Below, one piece after another: positions 44,228-52,494 of a stretch of DNA of 64,000 bases. The notes under the pieces are model-generated. The model ran no database searches. It was not told where the DNA came from and was given only the letters and a program-made list of their open reading frames with translations. The position numbers and the translations under genes were made by a program. The number at the start of each line of letters is the position of its first letter. Within the stretch, counting starts at the first letter, position 1. Source of the DNA: Pseudomonadota bacterium (lineage in GTDB: Bacteria; Desulfobacterota; Desulfobulbia; Desulfobulbales; Desulfocapsaceae); the NCBI GenBank assembly GCA_023412495.1, contig JAEYNP010000120.1, positions 124,001-188,000 on the forward strand, given 5' to 3'.

Positions 44228-44878
44228 CTACTGCTCGACCCGCATGGCCTCGACCGGCTGCATCCGGGCCGCAACGATGGCCGGATAGAGGACTCCGAGC
44301 AGGCTGAGCACGGTCCCGGTGCCGATGGCGATGAGGATGGTCTTGGCGATCACGCTCCAGGTAATGAAGCCGGCCGAGGCCAGGCCGAACTTGCCCATTG
44401 CGGTCAGGATTGCCGCCAGGGCTCCCAAAAGGGCGCCGGCGAGCGATCCGGCAACACCCTGAATGGTTGCCTCGATGACGAATATCCGTACGATGAACCT
44501 ATCCAGCGCCCCCAGGCATTTCAGCGTGCCGATTTCCCGGAACCGTTCCGTCACCGACATGAGCTGGGCATTGATGATGCCTACAACACAGACCAAAAGG
44601 GAAAGAAAGATGATCCAGCGCTGCTTGCTGGAGGCGACGACGTTGGGGGCTTCCGGTAGCACGTCGTAACCGGCCCTGGCCAGCGCCTCGATGTAGTGTG
44701 GATCACCGCTTCCGAGGAGGCCGCCGGCAATGTCGTTGCCGGTCTGGGTGAAGCTGAGGAAGGCCACGGCCAGGACCAGGCTCATGGTGGTCACGAGGGA
44801 GCGAAAGAACCGGACCCGGATCGACTGGTACGCCATTTGACAGGATTTGGCGAAGGGCAGGGCGACGAGGCGTCTCAT
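44228..44878 (-). CDS. Small FtsX/MacB-type permease
   Basis: A 216-residue permease with four helices: MSLVLAVAFLSF (~32-45), RWIIFLSLLVCVVGIINAQL (~87-106), ATIQGVAGSLAGALLGALAA (~137-156) and a C-terminal helix ending YPAIVAARMQPVEAMR. The last motif is the usual FtsX-domain end. The extracytoplasmic domain between helices 1 and 2 is only about 40 residues, against ~200 in MacB or LolC/E, so this is a stripped-down half-transporter. The giant permease supplies the large domain. First gene of the five-gene operon, with AAGGA upstream of ATG. Confidence 0.85.
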   Translation of the reverse strand: MRRLVALPFAKSCQMAYQSIRVRFFRSLVTTMSLVLAVAFLSFTQTGNDIAGGLLGSGDPHYIEALARAGYDVLPEAPNVVASSKQRWIIFLSLLVCVVGIINAQLMSVTERFREIGTLKCLGALDRFIVRIFVIEATIQGVAGSLAGALLGALAAILTAMGKFGLASAGFITWSVIAKTILIAIGTGTVLSLLGVLYPAIVAARMQPVEAMRVEQ

Positions 44879-44895
44879 ACGAGCTGGTCCTTTTT

Positions 44896-44988
44896 CCTGA
44901 GGGGTTTGATAACACCTATTTCCGAGGCAGCAGTCCGCCTTTCGGGCTCATCATTGTCCAGTCAATCAAATCTAGGTGTTACCTCAGG
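44896..44988 (-). promoter_or_regulatory. Nested inverted repeats upstream of the ABC/peptidase-like operon
   Basis: CCTGAGG (44896-44902) and AACACCTA (44911-44918) are matched by TAGGTGTT (44973-44980) and CCTCAGG (44982-44988). TTTGAT/ATCAAA copies offer a competing pairing. This covers most of the 172-bp gap after the M32 gene and ends just upstream of the permease ribosome-binding site. It may be a leader structure, operator or terminator-antiterminator; not a typical terminator. Confidence 0.45.
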
Positions 44989-45050
44989 GCATGTCAATGT
45001 AAGCCGCTCGTATTCAGGAACAGAATCTCAGAGTTACCGGTACCAGCGGA

Positions 45051-46553
45051 TCAGTACAGGCCCAGCAGGTACCGGTCGCGGATATGGTTCAGGAAATGCT
45101 CCGGATCAGTGCCTTCGCCGCATGCCGCCCTGATGATCTCCTGGGATTCCATCGAGGAGGCCTTGCGCCAGATGTTTTCCCGCAGCCAGTCTCGGGCAAA
45201 ACCAACCTCGCCCGCCGCGAGCCGTTCCTGCCAGTCCGAATGGCTTTTGCGGAGTGCTGCCGCGAGCTGGGCGCTGTTCAGGGCCCCTATGGTGTAGGAG
45301 GGGAAGTACCCGAAGCTGCCGTCGCTCCAGTGCATGTCCTGCAGGCAGCCATCCCGGTAGTTGTCCCTGGTGGAGAGGCCCAGGTATTCGATCATCTTGG
45401 CGTCCCAGATCTCCGGGATGTCGTCCTCGGCGAGCGATCCGTTGATCAGGCCGGACTCGATCTCCCAGCGGAGGATGACGTGGAGGGGATAGGTGAGCTC
45501 ATCTGCTTCGACCCGGATATAGCTCGGTTGGACGCGGGTGGCGGCGGTCCAGAGGGCTGCGCCGTCATGCCGGGCGGTAGAGGGCAAAAGCCCGTGGATG
45601 GTCGCGCTGAAGAAAACGAGGAAGGGGCGTGACAGGAAAAGCTGCTTTTCGAAAAAAAGGCTCTGGCTCTCATGAATACACATATTGCGGGCAAGGCCGA
45701 TGGGCAGGCCGTCCCATATCTCGGGCAGACCGTCCTCGTAGGCGGCGTGGCCTGTTTCGTGGGCGGTGGCGAGGAGCGCTTCCAGGAATTCGCTCTCACG
45801 GTAGCGGGTGGTGATCCGCTGGTCGCCGCGGCCGCCGGTGCTGAAGGGGTGGGCGCTCACGTCCTGGCGCCCTCGGTTGAAGTCGAAGCCGAGGCAGACC
45901 ATCAGTTCCCGGTTGAGCTGCTGCTGATCGGCGATGGAGTAGCTGCCCTGCAGGTTGGCCACCGGCTCATCTTTCTGCTTCTCGGCCACCTCCCGGACGA
46001 GACCCGGCAGCTCCAGCTTGAGCCGGGAAAAGGTCTCGGTGAGGAAGACGCTGCTGTCGCCGGTGCAGTAGAGGTCGAGCAGGGCATCGTAAGGAGTGGG
46101 GAATCGGCCGGGATCGGCGGCCTGCCGCGCTTGGGCCTCCTCGCGGGAGAGACGGACGACGTCCCGGAAATTGGCGAGGAAGCCCTGCCAGTCGTTCGCA
46201 TGGCGCTGGCTGCGCCAGCCATGTTCGCAGATCGAGCCGGCCAGCGTCTTGGCCTTGACCAGCTCGGCGGGCAGGCACACCGCTCTTCGGTACATGCGTT
46301 CCATCTCGAGGAGACTGCGTTGCCGGATGGGGTCCTGAGTCTGGCTTTCGGCCTTTTCGATCAGCTCGCCCAGTTCCGGCGAGGTGAGTAACTCGTGGCG
46401 CAGGGCGGTGAGCTCGGCGATGGCTTCCGCCCGGGATTGGTTGCCGCCGGGGGGCATCATCACCATGTGATCCCATTGCAGGAAGGTTCTGGCGTGGTCG
46501 ATTCTTGCAAGGCGTTTGAAATGGTTCTCGAGTGTCTGGTAGCAGTCGGTCAT
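45051..46553 (-). CDS. M32 family metallocarboxypeptidase
   Basis: A 500-residue cytoplasmic zinc carboxypeptidase of the Taq/Pfu type. The zinc site HETGHAAYEDG and the downstream family segment IHESQSLFFEKQ are present, along with DVSAHPFSTG and RVEADELTYPLH. Length is normal for M32. ATG 46553 overlaps the deacetylase stop (ATGA), so this peptidase is the last gene of a coupled glycan operon, an unexpected partner. It has no signal peptide and should trim peptides in the cytoplasm. Confidence 0.93.
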   Translation of the reverse strand: MTDCYQTLENHFKRLARIDHARTFLQWDHMVMMPPGGNQSRAEAIAELTALRHELLTSPELGELIEKAESQTQDPIRQRSLLEMERMYRRAVCLPAELVKAKTLAGSICEHGWRSQRHANDWQGFLANFRDVVRLSREEAQARQAADPGRFPTPYDALLDLYCTGDSSVFLTETFSRLKLELPGLVREVAEKQKDEPVANLQGSYSIADQQQLNRELMVCLGFDFNRGRQDVSAHPFSTGGRGDQRITTRYRESEFLEALLATAHETGHAAYEDGLPEIWDGLPIGLARNMCIHESQSLFFEKQLFLSRPFLVFFSATIHGLLPSTARHDGAALWTAATRVQPSYIRVEADELTYPLHVILRWEIESGLINGSLAEDDIPEIWDAKMIEYLGLSTRDNYRDGCLQDMHWSDGSFGYFPSYTIGALNSAQLAAALRKSHSDWQERLAAGEVGFARDWLRENIWRKASSMESQEIIRAACGEGTDPEHFLNHIRDRYLLGLY

Positions 46554-47350
46554 GATATCTCCTTGAGCAGATCGCCGAAATGGATCGGGGTGAGATTTCG
46601 ATTTCCCCCCATCAGCGCAAGCAACACATCGAGCAGGTGCAGGGCTTGCGCATTCATCCTCTGATGATGAATCATAATGCCGCTCCGTCCGGAGGCAAGG
46701 CTCTCTTCCAGCTCATTGAGGAGAGCGGCAAAGGACAGTTCGGGCGATGGCTCCTTTCTGGTGTGGAGATCGACGTTTACCTGAAAATCGGGGAGGGTGG
46801 CCGGGGCTTCGGGACGCGCTCCTTTGCTCCGTGAAACCGCCTTGAAATCGAGATCGACGAGAGCCTGGAGGGTCGCTTCGCCACAGCGGTTCCAGGGAGG
46901 GGTGAAGACGGGGTGGAAGTCTTCGCCGAGGAACCTGCGCAGCCGGTCGCGGCCCTGGGTAAGGCTTTTCCTGAGCTCGTCTGGAGCGCGGGAGGGGCCG
47001 AACTCCTGTTTTTTTCCGGCCAGCTCGAAATTATGGTGGATGTAGCCGTGCTGATGCCAGCACCATTGGCTGGAGCGATCGGCTGCTGTGCCGGTGAGCG
47101 ATCGCAGCTCGGCCAGGCGCTCCTCGTTTAGCCAGACGGGCACGGTGGCCAGGCAGAGGGGCAGGGAGTGTTTGCGGAAGAGGGCAATGAAATCGGCGAA
47201 GCTGCGGGAAGGGATGGCTATGTCGTCCGCCCGGAAAAAAACCAGGGGATGGCCCTTGGCCCGTTCGCAACCCCGGGCTATCCGCCGGGCGATACGGTCT
47301 GCCAAATCCTCATGGCTTGTGTGGTAGAGCGCGGATACGGATCGGGTCAT
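46550..47350 (-). CDS. Polysaccharide deacetylase-like protein
   Basis: A 266-residue protein of the NodB/polysaccharide deacetylase superfamily. The metal-binding region reads FFRADDIAIPS (Asp pair), with CWHQHGYIHHNFE supplying histidines and FTPPWNRCG matching the TPPW/RxP-type motif; the C-terminal IMIHHQRM provides the last conserved His. ATG 47350 overlaps the upstream glycosyltransferase TGA. No signal peptide is visible, so it may act on a cytoplasmic lipid-linked sugar intermediate. Confidence 0.8.
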   Translation of the reverse strand: MTRSVSALYHTSHEDLADRIARRIARGCERAKGHPLVFFRADDIAIPSRSFADFIALFRKHSLPLCLATVPVWLNEERLAELRSLTGTAADRSSQWCWHQHGYIHHNFELAGKKQEFGPSRAPDELRKSLTQGRDRLRRFLGEDFHPVFTPPWNRCGEATLQALVDLDFKAVSRSKGARPEAPATLPDFQVNVDLHTRKEPSPELSFAALLNELEESLASGRSGIMIHHQRMNAQALHLLDVLLALMGGNRNLTPIHFGDLLKEIS

Positions 47351-48519
47351 AACTTCCTCCGCTCGTCGTGCCAAATTTCCAGTCGGCGAACCGTCTCAGC
47401 CGCCCCGTCAAGCCTTACGCCGGGCTGGACGCGCGGCAAGGCCAGCTGGCGGGTGATAAGCTCGGCCAGGACCTGCGGCTGCAGGTCGCTTTCGGCGAGC
47501 ACGGCGATCGGCGCCCGGCGGCCGAGTCTTTCCGCTCGCAGTCTCTGCTCCCGATTTTGTCTGAAGGGGTGGACCAAGGCCGGGATGCCGGCCCGGAGCA
47601 GATTCATGCAGGTGTTATAGCCGGCCATGGAGATGGAGAGGTCGGCTGCGGCAAGCCAGGCCGGAAAACGGTCGGTGAAACGGTCGACTCGGATATTTTT
47701 CATGCTCGCTCCCGCCTCTTGCAACCGCAGAAAGTCGCGCTCGTCGCAGTACGGGCCGCAGAACAACTGCAGCCGGCAGGGCGGCTCATCAGCCAGGGCG
47801 GCAAAAGCCTGCGTCACGGCAAATAGCAGTCCGCTGCCGACATTGCCGCCGCCGATGCTGGCGACGATCAGCTTGTCCGTTGTCGGGATGCCGATCTTCG
47901 CACGAACCCCGACATCTCCGACATTCTCTTGATTGGTGACGAAGCCGGTGTAATGGATGGGGATTCGGATATCGCCCAGCCGGGAAAAGGTTTCCCCGAG
48001 GGTGACGATATCGGCGTCGGCGTGGACCAGGACGCCGTCGAAATATCGGTTCAGCGCCTCCACCGCCTGCTGTTCGAACTTTTCCCGGCCCTCGACCTTT
48101 TCCACCAGGATGTCGCGGACGCTGCAGCAGCAGAGGCTCTTCGGCAACTCACCCTCTTGCATCGCGGCAAGGAGAGGCTCGAGTTCGAAGCGAAAGGCCT
48201 TGCGGCCGAAGGGGTAGAGTTCGGTGACGAAGACATCCGGCCGTTGCTCCCGGAGATGGGCGAAAAGCATCTCCCGCCGCCTGGCCTTCACCTCGGCCAG
48301 CGCCAGGCCCTGTTCGCACGGGACAAGGTTCTGAAATTGAGAATCCATCTCCAGGCCCGGCAACAGGAGCGTGTTAATCTTTTCTTCGCCGAACGCGACC
48401 GGCGGTCCTCCCAGGATGAGGGTGGTCTGGTGATGCTCGGCAAGGGCCCGGCAGATCGCCAGGCTCCGGTGGAAATGGCCGATGCCGAGGACATGTTGGC
48501 AGTAGAAGGAGACTTTCAT
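47347..48519 (-). CDS. MurG-like (GT28-type) glycosyltransferase
   Basis: A 390-residue GT-B enzyme. The N-terminal lobe starts MKVSFYCQHVLGIGHFHRSL, typical of UDP-sugar glycosyltransferases of the MurG/MGDG-synthase type. The C-terminal lobe has a Rossmann-like VASIGGGNVGSGLL and the nucleotide-binding AADLSISMAGYNTCMNLLRA. It is related in architecture to the first gene of the operon. Its ATG overlaps the histidine phosphatase stop. Donor and acceptor are unknown. Confidence 0.82.
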   Translation of the reverse strand: MKVSFYCQHVLGIGHFHRSLAICRALAEHHQTTLILGGPPVAFGEEKINTLLLPGLEMDSQFQNLVPCEQGLALAEVKARRREMLFAHLREQRPDVFVTELYPFGRKAFRFELEPLLAAMQEGELPKSLCCCSVRDILVEKVEGREKFEQQAVEALNRYFDGVLVHADADIVTLGETFSRLGDIRIPIHYTGFVTNQENVGDVGVRAKIGIPTTDKLIVASIGGGNVGSGLLFAVTQAFAALADEPPCRLQLFCGPYCDERDFLRLQEAGASMKNIRVDRFTDRFPAWLAAADLSISMAGYNTCMNLLRAGIPALVHPFRQNREQRLRAERLGRRAPIAVLAESDLQPQVLAELITRQLALPRVQPGVRLDGAAETVRRLEIWHDERRKL

Positions 48520-49154
48520 GGCTCAAGCCGCGGGATATTGAGTTGCACCGGCGTAAAGCCTGCTTCCGAAAGGCTTATGATATGCAGTCGGTTATGGTGC
48601 AGCAGGGGATCTTCGCCAGGCAGAAATTCCCTGCCGGTAAGGTGGTACAGGGCGGTCTTGATCACCCCCTGATGGCAGATGACCAGAAAATTCCCGCTCC
48701 GCCAGTTCCGGGCGGCTTCCCGCAGTGCCGAGAAAACCCGGTCTTTGACACCATTGCGGGTCTCGCCGCCGGGAGCGGAAAAGTCCCAGCCCATTGCCAC
48801 CCGTCGGGCAAGTTCCTCCCGGAAAGTCTCCTGAACATAGGGCAGGGTGAGCCCTTCCCATTCTCCCCAGCCCTGCTCGCGCAGCCGAGGGTCGAAATGG
48901 ACGGGCAGCTGGAGATGATTGTTGAGAATAGCCACCGTCTCGCGAACCCGGCCGAGGTCGCTGGCGAGGATTCTGTCCCAGCGATAGCCTTGCAGGGTTT
49001 TCAACCACTTGGCTGTCTGATCCCTACCTTCGGCCGTGAGCGGCGAATCACCGAAACCCTGGATCCGCTTTTCGATGTTCCATTCGGTCTGGCCGTGCCG
49101 TAAGAGACCGAAGAGGGTGAAAGATCTGCTGTAATCCTTAGGTATCTCGGCCAT
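48516..49154 (-). CDS. Histidine phosphatase (phosphoglycerate mutase-like)
   Basis: A 212-residue enzyme with the phospho-histidine motif LLRHGQTEWN near the N-terminus and a second catalytic His in LVICHQGVIKTAL. REQGWGEWEGL supplies the acid. Within a glycan operon the likely role is dephosphorylation of a sugar phosphate or lipid-carrier intermediate, as CobC/GpmB-like proteins do in other pathways. This is inference. It starts 15 bp after the GT4 gene and overlaps the next gene as ATGA. Confidence 0.88.
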   Translation of the reverse strand: MAEIPKDYSRSFTLFGLLRHGQTEWNIEKRIQGFGDSPLTAEGRDQTAKWLKTLQGYRWDRILASDLGRVRETVAILNNHLQLPVHFDPRLREQGWGEWEGLTLPYVQETFREELARRVAMGWDFSAPGGETRNGVKDRVFSALREAARNWRSGNFLVICHQGVIKTALYHLTGREFLPGEDPLLHHNRLHIISLSEAGFTPVQLNIPRLEP

Positions 49155-49169
49155 TGGAGAAGATCCTGT

Positions 49170-50483
49170 TCAGGTGCCCGGTCTTGCCGCCAGAAGCGGG
49201 TTGTGGGAAAGAAAGATCTGCGCCAGTTCCCGGGTTGACCCACTGCTGTCGAAACGGTCCTGCACATATCTTCTGCCGCCCTCCTGCAGCCTGCTTCGAA
49301 GGCTACCGTCGACAAGGAGACGCTCCATCGCCGCGGCCATGGCAGCCGGCTCCGCGGGCGGTACGGTGAGCCCTGTTTGCCCGTCGATCAACAGTTCGGA
49401 AATGGCCGAGACCCGGGTGGAGAGGGCCGGGACACCCATGGCGAGGCTTTCGACCAGGACGTTCGGGATGCCGTCGCGGTCGCCGTTCCTGGCGATCTCG
49501 CAGCCGAGTACGAAGAGATCACTTTCCTTGAAGTGGCGCAGCACCTCGGTATGGGTCAGGGTGCCCAGGCAGCGACAGTGACTGTCGAGGTTAAGTTCTT
49601 CAATCAACGCGGCAATCTTCTCCCGGTCCTCACCGTCGCCGATCAGGGTATGCCGGAATCGGATACCTTTGTCACGCAACAGTGCCAGTGCCCGGTAGAC
49701 GGTCGGCAGGCCTTTTTTTTCGGTGATTCTGGCGACGGTCAGGAGTTGAAATTCCTCCCCGGGGAGGCGCGTCGGCCGGAGGTGCCCGTTATTGAAAAGC
49801 TCGAGGTCGATGCCGTGGTAGATGCGATAGATCGGCGTGGGACAGCCACTGGCGATTTTTTGCAGATACTCTTTGTTGTGGCCGGTGCAGGTTACCACAA
49901 ATTCCGCCCGGGCTATCTTTCGCCGAAGCTTCTGCGGGTCCGAAGTGTAGATGTCCTTGGCGTGGGCCGTGAAGCTGAAGGGAAGTCCCGAGAGGCCTGC
50001 GGCGAATAAGGTGACCGAGGTGGGTGAATGGGCGAAATGGCCGTGGAGATGGACGACAGTCGAGTCCTTCAGCAGATGGCAATAGGTGAGAAAACAGGCC
50101 TGCATCAGGTGTTTCAGGGTAGCCAGTTCCTGGCCGTTCGTCATGCCCTCTCGCGCCGTCAGCAGGGCGGCCCGGAAGGCTTTCGGTCGTTTCACGGCAA
50201 GGAAAACCGTGGGCAGCAGCAGCCGGGGGAAATCCGGGAGCAGTTCGGTGGGCAGATAATCCACCCTGGCTTTTATCTCTTTCACGGAAGGATGGCTGAA
50301 AGATTCCCGGGGCTGACGCATGGAAAAGAGGCGCAAGGTAAAGCCCAGTTTCTCCAGCAGGAGAATTTCATTGGAGATGAAGGTTTCCGATATTCTCGGG
50401 TATCCCTTGAGCAGATACCCAAGAACCGGCGGATGGGGCGTTATCATGGGTTGCTCCGTGGACAATCTGTCATGGCCTCTCAT
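49170..50483 (-). CDS. GT4-family glycosyltransferase
   Basis: A 437-residue GT-B enzyme of family 4. The N-terminal lobe has VLGYLLKGYPRISETFISNE, an opening common in exopolysaccharide colanic-acid-type glycosyltransferases. The C-terminal lobe has LLTVARITEKKGLPTVYRAL and the donor-binding ENVLVES-equivalent DGIPNVLVESLAMGVP. ATG 50483 overlaps the preceding stop (ATGA). It probably adds a sugar to a lipid-linked or exported glycan. Confidence 0.9.
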   Translation of the reverse strand: MRGHDRLSTEQPMITPHPPVLGYLLKGYPRISETFISNEILLLEKLGFTLRLFSMRQPRESFSHPSVKEIKARVDYLPTELLPDFPRLLLPTVFLAVKRPKAFRAALLTAREGMTNGQELATLKHLMQACFLTYCHLLKDSTVVHLHGHFAHSPTSVTLFAAGLSGLPFSFTAHAKDIYTSDPQKLRRKIARAEFVVTCTGHNKEYLQKIASGCPTPIYRIYHGIDLELFNNGHLRPTRLPGEEFQLLTVARITEKKGLPTVYRALALLRDKGIRFRHTLIGDGEDREKIAALIEELNLDSHCRCLGTLTHTEVLRHFKESDLFVLGCEIARNGDRDGIPNVLVESLAMGVPALSTRVSAISELLIDGQTGLTVPPAEPAAMAAAMERLLVDGSLRSRLQEGGRRYVQDRFDSSGSTRELAQIFLSHNPLLAARPGT

Positions 50484-51718
50484 TTCAAGCTTACTCCAGC
50501 CAACTCCGACTCGGCTTTTTCCATTTTGAAAAGGTTCAGCCTCGCCAGCATGGTATCGAGTCCGGAGAGAGGGAAGTCTTTCATCCTCTCAATATACTGT
50601 TGCCGACGGGTTAACAGGGCGATGATTCTCTCCCTGAAAATTTGCGGCGTTACTTCATAAAACGGAATGTAATCGAGCAGGCCCTCCTCTTTCATCCGTG
50701 TCGCCCGGATCAACTGTTCCTTGCGAGGGGTCTCGCGGGGGATGATCAAAGCCGGTGTCCGCTGGGTCAGGATTTCGCAGATGGTGTTGTAACCCCCCAT
50801 GGAAATCACGACGTCCGCCGCTGCAATCAGATCCTCGAGCCGGGAATCGAAGGCTTTCACCTTGATGCCGTGCACACTGGCCCGGTGTTCCAATTCTTCT
50901 GCCCTGGCCTTCGGCATGAAGGGGCCGGTGATGATGATGCTTTTAAACGGCAGTGACGTCGGATAAAAATCGTGCATGGCGAGGTAATGGCTTATTACCT
51001 CATAGCCGTCGCCGCCGCCGCCGGTGGTGACGAGGATAAAATTATCGTCTTCCATGATCCGGTAGCGTTTTCTGACCCTGGCTCTCGTGGCGGGATCGCG
51101 CCTTTTTCTCGGAATATACCCGGTAAACTGAATCTTTCTCTGGATCCGATCCGGTATATCATACATTTCTATCGGATCATAGATAGCCTGGTTGCCGTAG
51201 ACCCAGATCTCATCATAGAGTCGATCGAGGGAGGCGTAGATATTTCGTTCCCGCCAGTCCCGCCGGATAACCTGTGAATCATCGAGGACATCGCGAAGGC
51301 CGAGGATGGCGAGAGACCAGGGGCTTTCTTCTTTCAACCATTCCAGGGTCGGGAGTACCTCCTTCTTGAGGCCGAGCGGCTCCTTATCGACTATGAAAAG
51401 ATGCGGCTGAAAGGCCCTGGCGGTGGCCAGGATGATGTTGGTACGGATAGCCAGGGCCTTTTCCTGTTCAATGCGGATCGACAACGGCTGGTAGTCCTCG
51501 TTGGTCTTTTTGATCATGCCGGGGATTCTGACGAAATCGACCTGCTGGGGAAAGTGAAATCTGCCGGCGATCGGTGAACCGGTCAGGATGAGGACGTTGG
51601 TGTTGGCATCCCGGAGATGATCGGCGATCGCCATGGTCCGGCGGATATGGCCCAGTCCATAGGTGTCATGGGAATACATGAGTATGTTGTAGGTCGCTGA
51701 TTTGTTGGGCATAGGCAT
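50480..51718 (-). CDS. COG4671-like glycosyltransferase, first gene of the glycan operon
   Basis: A 412-residue GT-B protein opening NILMYSHDTYGLGHIRRTMA, the pattern of predicted glycosyltransferases grouped as COG4671. The donor-binding half has LVTTGGGGDGYEVISHYLA and DVVISMGGYNTICEILTQ. It resembles the GT28-type enzyme three genes downstream, suggesting an old duplication. A TTGACA-like promoter lies about 60 bp upstream. Start is MPMPNKSATYN; the ribosome-binding site is weak. Confidence 0.82.
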   Translation of the reverse strand: MPMPNKSATYNILMYSHDTYGLGHIRRTMAIADHLRDANTNVLILTGSPIAGRFHFPQQVDFVRIPGMIKKTNEDYQPLSIRIEQEKALAIRTNIILATARAFQPHLFIVDKEPLGLKKEVLPTLEWLKEESPWSLAILGLRDVLDDSQVIRRDWRERNIYASLDRLYDEIWVYGNQAIYDPIEMYDIPDRIQRKIQFTGYIPRKRRDPATRARVRKRYRIMEDDNFILVTTGGGGDGYEVISHYLAMHDFYPTSLPFKSIIITGPFMPKARAEELEHRASVHGIKVKAFDSRLEDLIAAADVVISMGGYNTICEILTQRTPALIIPRETPRKEQLIRATRMKEEGLLDYIPFYEVTPQIFRERIIALLTRRQQYIERMKDFPLSGLDTMLARLNLFKMEKAESELAGVSLK

Positions 51719-52110
51719 AACCGGTTGAAAGAGGAGACGGTACTGCTGCAGCTAACGTAATTCGCCGAAAAATTAACTTATCGCAAACCGGTTTCGACTT
51801 GTCAAGGATATGCTGATGAAGAGGTCTACGGAAGGAGAGGTTAGTCGGAGGGGGGATTTGATATTCGGTGAAAAAACTAATGCGAAGGTTGGGTTCTTCG
51901 TAAACCTGTGGCTGGCTCGTCGCAGGAATTGTTTATATGCTTTGATTGTTAAAGATGATCAGGACCTTCCTTCAAGTAGGTTCTGTTAGCAATCTAAAGT
52001 AGATGTGTATCACAAAGTGGGCTTGCTTGAAGTAAGCTGAAGGCTAGGCCTGTTGAGGCTCGATGTCGGCGATTTCTTGTTACACCTCGGTCCGCACCTC
52101 CTTTATCCAG
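51719..52110. other. Intergenic region upstream of the glycan operon
   Basis: A 392-bp stretch with the operon promoter at its left end and otherwise no supported gene. Base composition becomes AT-richer to the right, where an AT-rich island begins. Confidence 0.5.
51777..51805 (-). promoter_or_regulatory. Predicted sigma-70-type promoter of the glycan operon
   Basis: On the minus strand TTGACA (51805-51800) is followed after 17 bp by GATAAG (51782-51777). Initiation near 51770 gives a ~50-nt leader. Confidence 0.55.
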
Positions 52111-52482
52111 TCAATACAGATCGTCAGCATAGCCCATGCAGTGCCTCTTCTCATGCTCTATGATCGAATCAACGTCAAGAGCAGCATAGACAGTGCATTC
52201 ATAAATATGTCCCTTGTCATCCCATTTCACGTTCGCACAACCAGCCACTATGCATCCATTGAAAAGACAATTTGCTACGACGGCATTCTTATTTGTTTCC
52301 CACGCCAATTCATTGCACACTTTGGTGGTTTTTAAAGGATCGATCACTATACGGAAATTTTCAATGTCGTCAATCGCCGTAGAATTACTCAAGCCTTCAA
52401 AAAGAGTGTTGCCGGGCATGGGAGCGCACCCGCTGCACATAGCCAGGAAAACCAGACTGAAGATTACTGCCAGATTTTTCAT
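52111..52482 (-). CDS. Small lipoprotein with HExxH motif
   Basis: A 123-residue predicted lipoprotein: signal MKNLAVIFSLVFLAMCSGC with lipobox CSGC (Cys near 19). The C-terminus contains EHEKRHCMGYADDLY, an HExxHxxG-x-x-D arrangement like a minimal zinc metalloprotease site, and there are several more cysteines (CNELAW, NCLFNGC, AGCANV). The HEKRH motif may be functional or chance; the protein is short for a peptidase. It lies alone in an AT-rich island with a good promoter upstream. An in-frame TTG at 52494 is an alternative start. Confidence 0.65.
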   Translation of the reverse strand: MKNLAVIFSLVFLAMCSGCAPMPGNTLFEGLSNSTAIDDIENFRIVIDPLKTTKVCNELAWETNKNAVVANCLFNGCIVAGCANVKWDDKGHIYECTVYAALDVDSIIEHEKRHCMGYADDLY

Positions 52483-52494
52483 TGGAAGTATCAA

